A stretch of 64,000 nucleotides of DNA, from the NCBI RefSeq assembly GCF_018967845.1, contig NZ_JAHLZZ010000001.1, positions 124,001-188,000 of the forward strand, read 5' to 3'. A model generated the notes under the pieces. The model was given only the letters and a program-made list of their open reading frames with translations, did no database searches and was not told the origin of the DNA. Made by a program: the position numbers and the translations under genes. The first letter of the stretch is position 1. The number at the start of each line of letters is the position of its first letter. This document shows, one piece after another, positions 59,843-64,000 of this stretch. Source of the DNA: Hymenobacter siberiensis (GTDB taxonomy: Bacteria > Bacteroidota > Bacteroidia > Cytophagales > Hymenobacteraceae).

Positions 59843-61174
59843 ATGGAAGGGCTAACGAAAATTGACGACCTCGGCAAACCACGCGTGGTGATTGTGGGCG
59901 GCGGCTTCGGCGGCCTGGAGCTGGCCAAGGCCCTGGCCGATGCGCCGGTGCAGGTGGTGCTGATTGACAAGCAGAACTACCACGCCTTTCAGCCGCTGCT
60001 GTACCAGGTGGCCACGGCCGGGCTCGATGAGGGCGACATCGTGTCGCCGTTCCGCAAAATCCTCAACCACCAGGAGAATTTCTACTTCCGGCTGGCCGAA
60101 GTTACCAGCGTCGACCCCGAGGCGCAGGTGGTGGAAACCAGCATCGGCCTCGTTCGCTACGACTTCCTGGTGCTGGCCACCGGGGCCACCACCAACTACT
60201 TCGGCGATGCCGAGATGGCCAAAAACGCCATTGCCATCAAGAGCGTAGAGGATGCCATCGAGCTGCGCAATACCGTGCTCTCCAACTTCGAGCAGGCCCT
60301 GCAGCTCGGCGACTACGAGCAGCTGAACAGCATGCTGGATTTTGTGATTGTGGGCGGCGGCCCCACAGGCGTCGAAATTGCGGGGGCGCTCAGCGAGCTG
60401 CGCACCCACGTTTTCCCGAAGGACTACCGCGAAATCGACTTCAAGGAAATGGACATCCACGTGGTGCAGAGCGGGCCGGTGCTGCTGAAAGGCATGTCGG
60501 CCAACTCCTCGGCCAAGTCCCTGGAATACCTGAAGAAGCTGGGCGTGCAGGTGTGGCTCGATACGCGGGTGAAGTCCTACGACGGCTACACCGTGACGCT
60601 GAACAACGGCCAGCAGCTCATTGCGCGCACCCTGATTTGGGCGGCGGGCGTGACGGGCGCACCCATCGCGGGCCTCAACGCCGACTGCCTGCTGGCCGGC
60701 AACCGCTACCTGGTGGACGGCTACAGCCGCGTGCACGGCTACGAGAACGTATTCGCCATCGGCGACATCGCCATCATGAAAACCGACGCCACCCCCGACG
60801 GCCACCCCATGGTGGCCCAGCCCGCCCTGCAACAGGGCGACTGGCTGGGCCGCAACCTCAAGCGCCAGCTCAACGGCCAGCTCATGGAAAACTTCGAGTA
60901 CCACGACAAGGGCACGATGGCCACCATCGGCCGCAACCACGCCGTGGCCGACATCAAGCTCTTCGGCCGCGAATTCCACCTCGACGGCTTCATTGCCTGG
61001 CTGGCCTGGAGCTTCGTCCACGTCATTTCGCTGGTCAGCTTCCGCAACCGCGTCGCCGTATTTTTCTCCTGGGCCTGGAATTACTTCACCCAGGATAAGG
61101 GCCTGCGCTACATCATCGGCAAAACCAAAGCCCCGCTGGTGGAAAAGGATATGGAGGAAAAGGCGATTGTGTAG
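59843..61174 (+). CDS. ndh: type II NADH dehydrogenase (NDH-2)
   Basis: A single-subunit flavoenzyme that moves electrons from NADH to quinone without pumping protons. The 443 residues have FAD- and NAD-binding GxGxxG folds: VVIVGGGFGGLELAKALADA (near 15) and FVIVGGGPTGVEIAGALSEL (near 170), the NDH-2 motif AFQPLLYQVATAGLDEGDIV (quinone side), LIWAAGVTGAPIAGLNADCL and VFAIGDIAIMKTDATPDGHP. A C-terminal amphipathic region (GFIAWLAWSFVHVISLVSFR) should attach it to the inner membrane. It is the last gene before the DUF4276/ATPase pair. Confidence 0.94.
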   Translation: MEGLTKIDDLGKPRVVIVGGGFGGLELAKALADAPVQVVLIDKQNYHAFQPLLYQVATAGLDEGDIVSPFRKILNHQENFYFRLAEVTSVDPEAQVVETSIGLVRYDFLVLATGATTNYFGDAEMAKNAIAIKSVEDAIELRNTVLSNFEQALQLGDYEQLNSMLDFVIVGGGPTGVEIAGALSELRTHVFPKDYREIDFKEMDIHVVQSGPVLLKGMSANSSAKSLEYLKKLGVQVWLDTRVKSYDGYTVTLNNGQQLIARTLIWAAGVTGAPIAGLNADCLLAGNRYLVDGYSRVHGYENVFAIGDIAIMKTDATPDGHPMVAQPALQQGDWLGRNLKRQLNGQLMENFEYHDKGTMATIGRNHAVADIKLFGREFHLDGFIAWLAWSFVHVISLVSFRNRVAVFFSWAWNYFTQDKGLRYIIGKTKAPLVEKDMEEKAIV

Positions 61175-61201
61175 TGGTCAGTGGTTAGTGAGCGGCGGCC
61201 G

Positions 61202-61810
61202 TTAGCGCAACGCCGCCAGGCCCTCGCAGAAATACCGGAAGCTGGCGGACGTATTCCGGGCCGGGTCAACGTGCCGGCCGATATCCGTGGCCCATTGCGT
61301 TTTGCGCTTGCCCGTGGCGAAGTAGCGGCCCTGCTTCAACACGCTCCACAGCACCTCATTTGGTTTAAGCGGAGCGGCGGGCTCGCGGTCAAGGCCCTTG
61401 GAATGGTGCGGCTTCACGCCGGGGTAGGCGGCCATAATGGCTTCCCGGTCGCCGAGCCACCACGCCTCCAGCTCCTGCACGGCTATCCGGTTGAGGACGT
61501 GGAATACCTCGCCGGGGCCGGCGGTGGTTTTGGTGCGTAAGCCCGCCTCCCGTGCTTTTGCTTCCAGCGCCGCTTTGCGCCGCTCGCAGATGCCGTCGCC
61601 ATCCAGCAGCACCACTACCCGCAAATCCGTTTGCCCTTCCCGAAATATCCGCTTGTGGTAGCCTTGCAGCAGGGCTTTCAGCTGGCCCAACAAATCCTGC
61701 CAGCCCTCGAATACCCGCACGCGATACGAATGGCCCGGCAACAGGCGCGGCAACAGCTGGTCCAAGGCCGCTTGGGGCGAAATTTCCTCGACCAGAAAGT
61801 CAATCTGCAT
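61202..61810 (-). CDS. DUF4276 TOPRIM-like protein, partner of the AAA ATPase
   Basis: The 202 residues match the DUF4276 layout, thought to be a TOPRIM-like nuclease: QIDFLVEEISPQAALDQLLP (acidic residue near 8), then LRVVVLLDGDGICERRKAAL (DGD at 70-72), and AVQELEAWWLGDREAIMAAY. TOPRIM proteins cleave or bind nucleic acids using such acidic residues. The start is 5 bp from the stop of the AAA ATPase, so they are one operon. Pairs of ATPase with TOPRIM-like protein occur in anti-phage systems (for example OLD- and PARIS-type), which makes defence a reasonable but unproven role. Confidence 0.8.
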   Translation of the reverse strand: MQIDFLVEEISPQAALDQLLPRLLPGHSYRVRVFEGWQDLLGQLKALLQGYHKRIFREGQTDLRVVVLLDGDGICERRKAALEAKAREAGLRTKTTAGPGEVFHVLNRIAVQELEAWWLGDREAIMAAYPGVKPHHSKGLDREPAAPLKPNEVLWSVLKQGRYFATGKRKTQWATDIGRHVDPARNTSASFRYFCEGLAALR

Positions 61811-61815
61811 GGCCG

Positions 61816-63068
61816 CTATTTAATCGGAGCTGGCAGGTCCAGCGGGTTGCCCACGTCGAAGAAATTACGCGACCACAGGTAGCCCAGCGGCGAACCTTCC
61901 TCCACCATCGCGGGGATGCCCGGCAAGTCGGCCACCCGCGTGGCCTGGGTGTAGCCATCGGCCCCGCGATGCAGTATCCATACCTGCTCGGGGGCCAGGG
62001 CATTGAGCAGGGCCGGCGAATGCGTGACCACCAGCAGCTGCCGCCGCTCCGCCGCGTCAATCAGCTCCTCGGCCAGCCCGGCCAGTAGCTGCGGGTGCAG
62101 CTCGTTTTCCGGCTCCTCAAGGCCCAGCAGCCCGACCGCGTCGGGCTCATAAAGCAGCGTGAGCAGGGCGGCCAGCCGCATGGTGCCGTCCGACATGTAT
62201 TGCGCCGGCAGCGGCTTCTCAAATTCGGCATCCCTGAACCGCAGCAGGATTCGCTCATCCGAGGTTATTTCCGGGACGATGTCGGACAGTCCCGGCACCC
62301 ATTTCCGCATCTGCGCCGTGATTTTGGCGAGGGTTTCCGGGTGTTTGGTGTGCAGGTAATAGAGCACGTTGGGCAGGTTGTCGCCATTGGGCGAAAGCTT
62401 TTCGCGCGGGCCGGCGTCGGAATAGCCTTTCAGGTGGTCGTCGGTGAGGTGGATATAGCGGTAGGATTTTAGCGTATCAATTACGGCATGTGCATATATG
62501 CTCAATTTTGAATTCACTGCGAAAGCATATCCCAGCATCACTTGCGACGAACTGCTAATCGAAATTTTAACTGGCTTTTCAATTTTGTCATCGTCAGACT
62601 GCTCAGTATTTAGTGATGAAATGAAGTCGGTCCATCCTTCTTTTCTAGCAGGCTCAGTGGTCAATAGCAATTCTTCTGTGCTATCATCCTTCACTGCCAA
62701 CCATTCCTTCACCAGTATTTTTCCCTTATCACCTTCTTCTAATTCTAAGATGTATTTCAACTGACCTAGATAAGGGAAACCGCTTATTACTATTTCAAAC
62801 GAAATGCTGCCTTCACTTCCTCGCGTTCGCATTCCCGCGAACCGGTTCCGCTTATCGCAAGCATCTTTTAAATCCCCCCAACCGCTTCCGCCAGAAAATC
62901 CAGTGCATCCAGCACCGTGGATTTGCCGCTGCCGTTTGGCCCAATCAGCACCGTGAGCGGCGTGAGGTCGCGAAACTCCACGTCGCGCAGGGTGCGGTAG
63001 TTTTTGATGCGCAGATACGTGAGGCGGGGCACGGCCGGAGCCTGGGCGCGGGTGGGCATAAGGAGCAT
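61816..63068 (-). pseudogene. AAA ATPase (SMC/OLD-like), frame shifted at a poly-G tract
   Basis: The 5' part from ATG 63068 reads [20 protein letters not shown] and Walker [21 protein letters not shown], then stops at a TAA just after a run of six G (62874-62879 on the plus strand as C). The other frame continues KDACDKRNRFAGMRTRGSEG and goes on with YMSDGTMRLAALLTLLYEPD and GLEEPENELHPQLLAGLAEE (Walker B), to VVTHSPALLNALAPEQVW. Seven or four G would join the frames (reading VGGDLKDA). Possible phase variation, sequencing error or decay. Together with DUF4276 it forms an ATPase/nuclease pair. Confidence 0.82.
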
Positions 63069-63174
63069 GGTTTTTCGCAAAGTAACACGGTTGAGCGCGT
63101 TGATAATTTGAGGGCCGCTCCGCCCGCAACTGCGCCGCGCCGTAGCTTACGGGCCACAAAAGCATTCCCACCCC

Positions 63175-63987
63175 ATGTCCGACCTCACCGTTTCCTTTAT
63201 TCAGACCGCGCTGCACTGGCACGATGCCGCCGCCAACCGCACCGCCTTCGACCAGTTTCTGGCCCGGCAAACCGTCCCCGCCGACCTCATTGTGCTGCCC
63301 GAGATGTTCACCACCGGCTTCAGCATGGAGGCCGCCGCCCAGGCCGAAACCATGCAGGGCGAAACCGTGGCCTGGATGCGCCAGCGCGCCGCCGACCACG
63401 ATGCCGTCATCACCGGCAGCGTCATCATCGAGGAAGACGGCTACTTCTACAACCGCCTGCTCTGGGTGCGCCCCGATGGCAGCCTGAGCTGCTACGACAA
63501 GCGCCACCTCTTCACGCTGGCCGGCGAGCAGCACACCTACACCCCCGGCCACGAGCGCCTGGTGGAGGACTGGCGCGGCTGGCGTATCTGCCCGCTGGTG
63601 TGCTACGACTTGCGCTTCCCCGTCTGGAGCCGCAACCAGCCCGTCGCGCCCTACGACCTGCTGCTGTACGTGGCCAACTGGCCCGCTGTGCGCCGCACCG
63701 CCTGGCGCACGCTGCTCCGCGCCCGCGCCATCGAGAACGTGGCCTGCGCCCTGGGCGTGAACCGCACCGGCAAGGACGGCAAAGGCCACGCCTACTCCGG
63801 CGATTCGGCCCTGATTGACGCCAAAGGCAGTTACCTCGCCGAAGCCCACGACCAGAACGGCATCTTCACCCACACCCTGAGCCGGGCCGAGCTGGATGAT
63901 TTCCGCAACAAATTCACCGCCCTCAATGACGGGGACGGGTTTGAGTTGAACGATGTAGGGGCGGGGCCTGCCCCCGCCCACCGTTGA
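63175..63987 (+). CDS. omega-amidase, nitrilase family (YafV-like)
   Basis: The 270 residues have the Glu-Lys-Cys nitrilase triad: E43 in LIVLPEMFTTGFS, K109 in LSCYDKRHLFTLAGEQH and C143 in RICPLVCYDLRFPVWSRN, with NRTGKDGKGHAYSGDSALID for the last sheet. The YDKRHLF and VCYDLRFPVWSRN forms fit YafV/Nit2 omega-amidases, which hydrolyse alpha-ketoglutaramate and similar amides. It is complete, with a stop near 63987, and starts 107 bp from the divergent ATPase gene. Confidence 0.92.
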   Translation: MSDLTVSFIQTALHWHDAAANRTAFDQFLARQTVPADLIVLPEMFTTGFSMEAAAQAETMQGETVAWMRQRAADHDAVITGSVIIEEDGYFYNRLLWVRPDGSLSCYDKRHLFTLAGEQHTYTPGHERLVEDWRGWRICPLVCYDLRFPVWSRNQPVAPYDLLLYVANWPAVRRTAWRTLLRARAIENVACALGVNRTGKDGKGHAYSGDSALIDAKGSYLAEAHDQNGIFTHTLSRAELDDFRNKFTALNDGDGFELNDVGAGPAPAHR

Positions 63988-64000
63988 ACGGAATCGTTGC

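Noticed and set aside
59852..61021. A minus-strand open frame (389 residues) opposite the NDH-2 gene
   Set aside because: Shadow frame with biased composition; the plus-strand NDH-2 has both nucleotide-binding motifs.
61816..63981. One 721-residue minus-strand open frame joining the ATPase body with sequence opposite the omega-amidase gene
   Set aside because: The part beyond about 62900 is the antisense of the omega-amidase gene. The true ATPase N-terminus with Walker A is in another frame.

Overview
The window looks like chromosomal DNA of a GC-rich member of the Bacteroidota, most like Hymenobacter or a close Cytophagales relative. The evidence is three genes with type IX secretion (Por) C-terminal sorting domains plus a fourth remnant, a bamA-ompH-ompH block preceded by uppS and DUF6089-type barrel genes, an exbB-exbD-exbD-tonB operon whose TonB has the Bacteroidota N-terminus, few Shine-Dalgarno sequences, and TAnnTTTG-like -7 boxes. 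The genus is inferred from gene content; no rRNA is present.

Layout. 1-4.2 kb: end of a secreted protein, a PRC-barrel protein, an anchored unknown, then two adjacent membrane-protein genes broken by frameshifts and stops. 4.2-7.9 kb: cysteine desulfurase, glmM, mazG. 8.1-14.4 kb: Ton energy-transduction operon followed by a small membrane protein, a PstS-like lipoprotein and a TPR protein. 14.5-25.6 kb (all minus): rluD, then the envelope block ompH-ompH-bamA-uppS-two DUF6089 barrels-nadK, an Omp85-like protein and a CBS protein. 25.7-29.4 kb: hydrolase, glutamine amidotransferase (pabA/trpG), cvpA, yqeY and a membrane unknown. 29.6-35.4 kb: pdxJ, mnmH, a T9SS-exported protein, a MoxR ATPase, and a rearrangement scar joining two gene fragments. 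35.3-36.1 kb: tRNA-Leu and tRNA-Gly with an HNH endonuclease gene between them. 36.2-49 kb: mutS, a SpoU methyltransferase, terC, yajQ, a hotdog thioesterase, an NYN/cold-shock fusion and mfd. 49-55.2 kb: small metabolic genes including frnE-like, aldo/keto reductase and proB-proA. 55.2-58.3 kb: a T9SS gene split by an IS4-family element with 15-bp inverted repeats and a 9-bp target duplication. 58.5-64 kb: DUF2141, META lipoprotein, NDH-2, a DUF4276/AAA-ATPase pair whose ATPase is shifted at a poly-G tract, and an omega-amidase.

Most of the window is housekeeping: cell-envelope assembly, energized outer-membrane transport, DNA repair (mutS, mfd), proline and pyridoxal synthesis. The unusual content lies between genes. 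Many gaps carry long, nearly perfect inverted repeats of unrelated sequence. Three gaps carry a modular element with 13-bp perfect terminal inverted repeats and exchangeable hairpin cores. Smaller hairpins with a shared 16-nt loop are also scattered through the window. The accessory genes most worth testing are the DUF4276/ATPase pair and the HNH gene between the tRNAs. No CRISPR array, rRNA, prophage or integron was seen.
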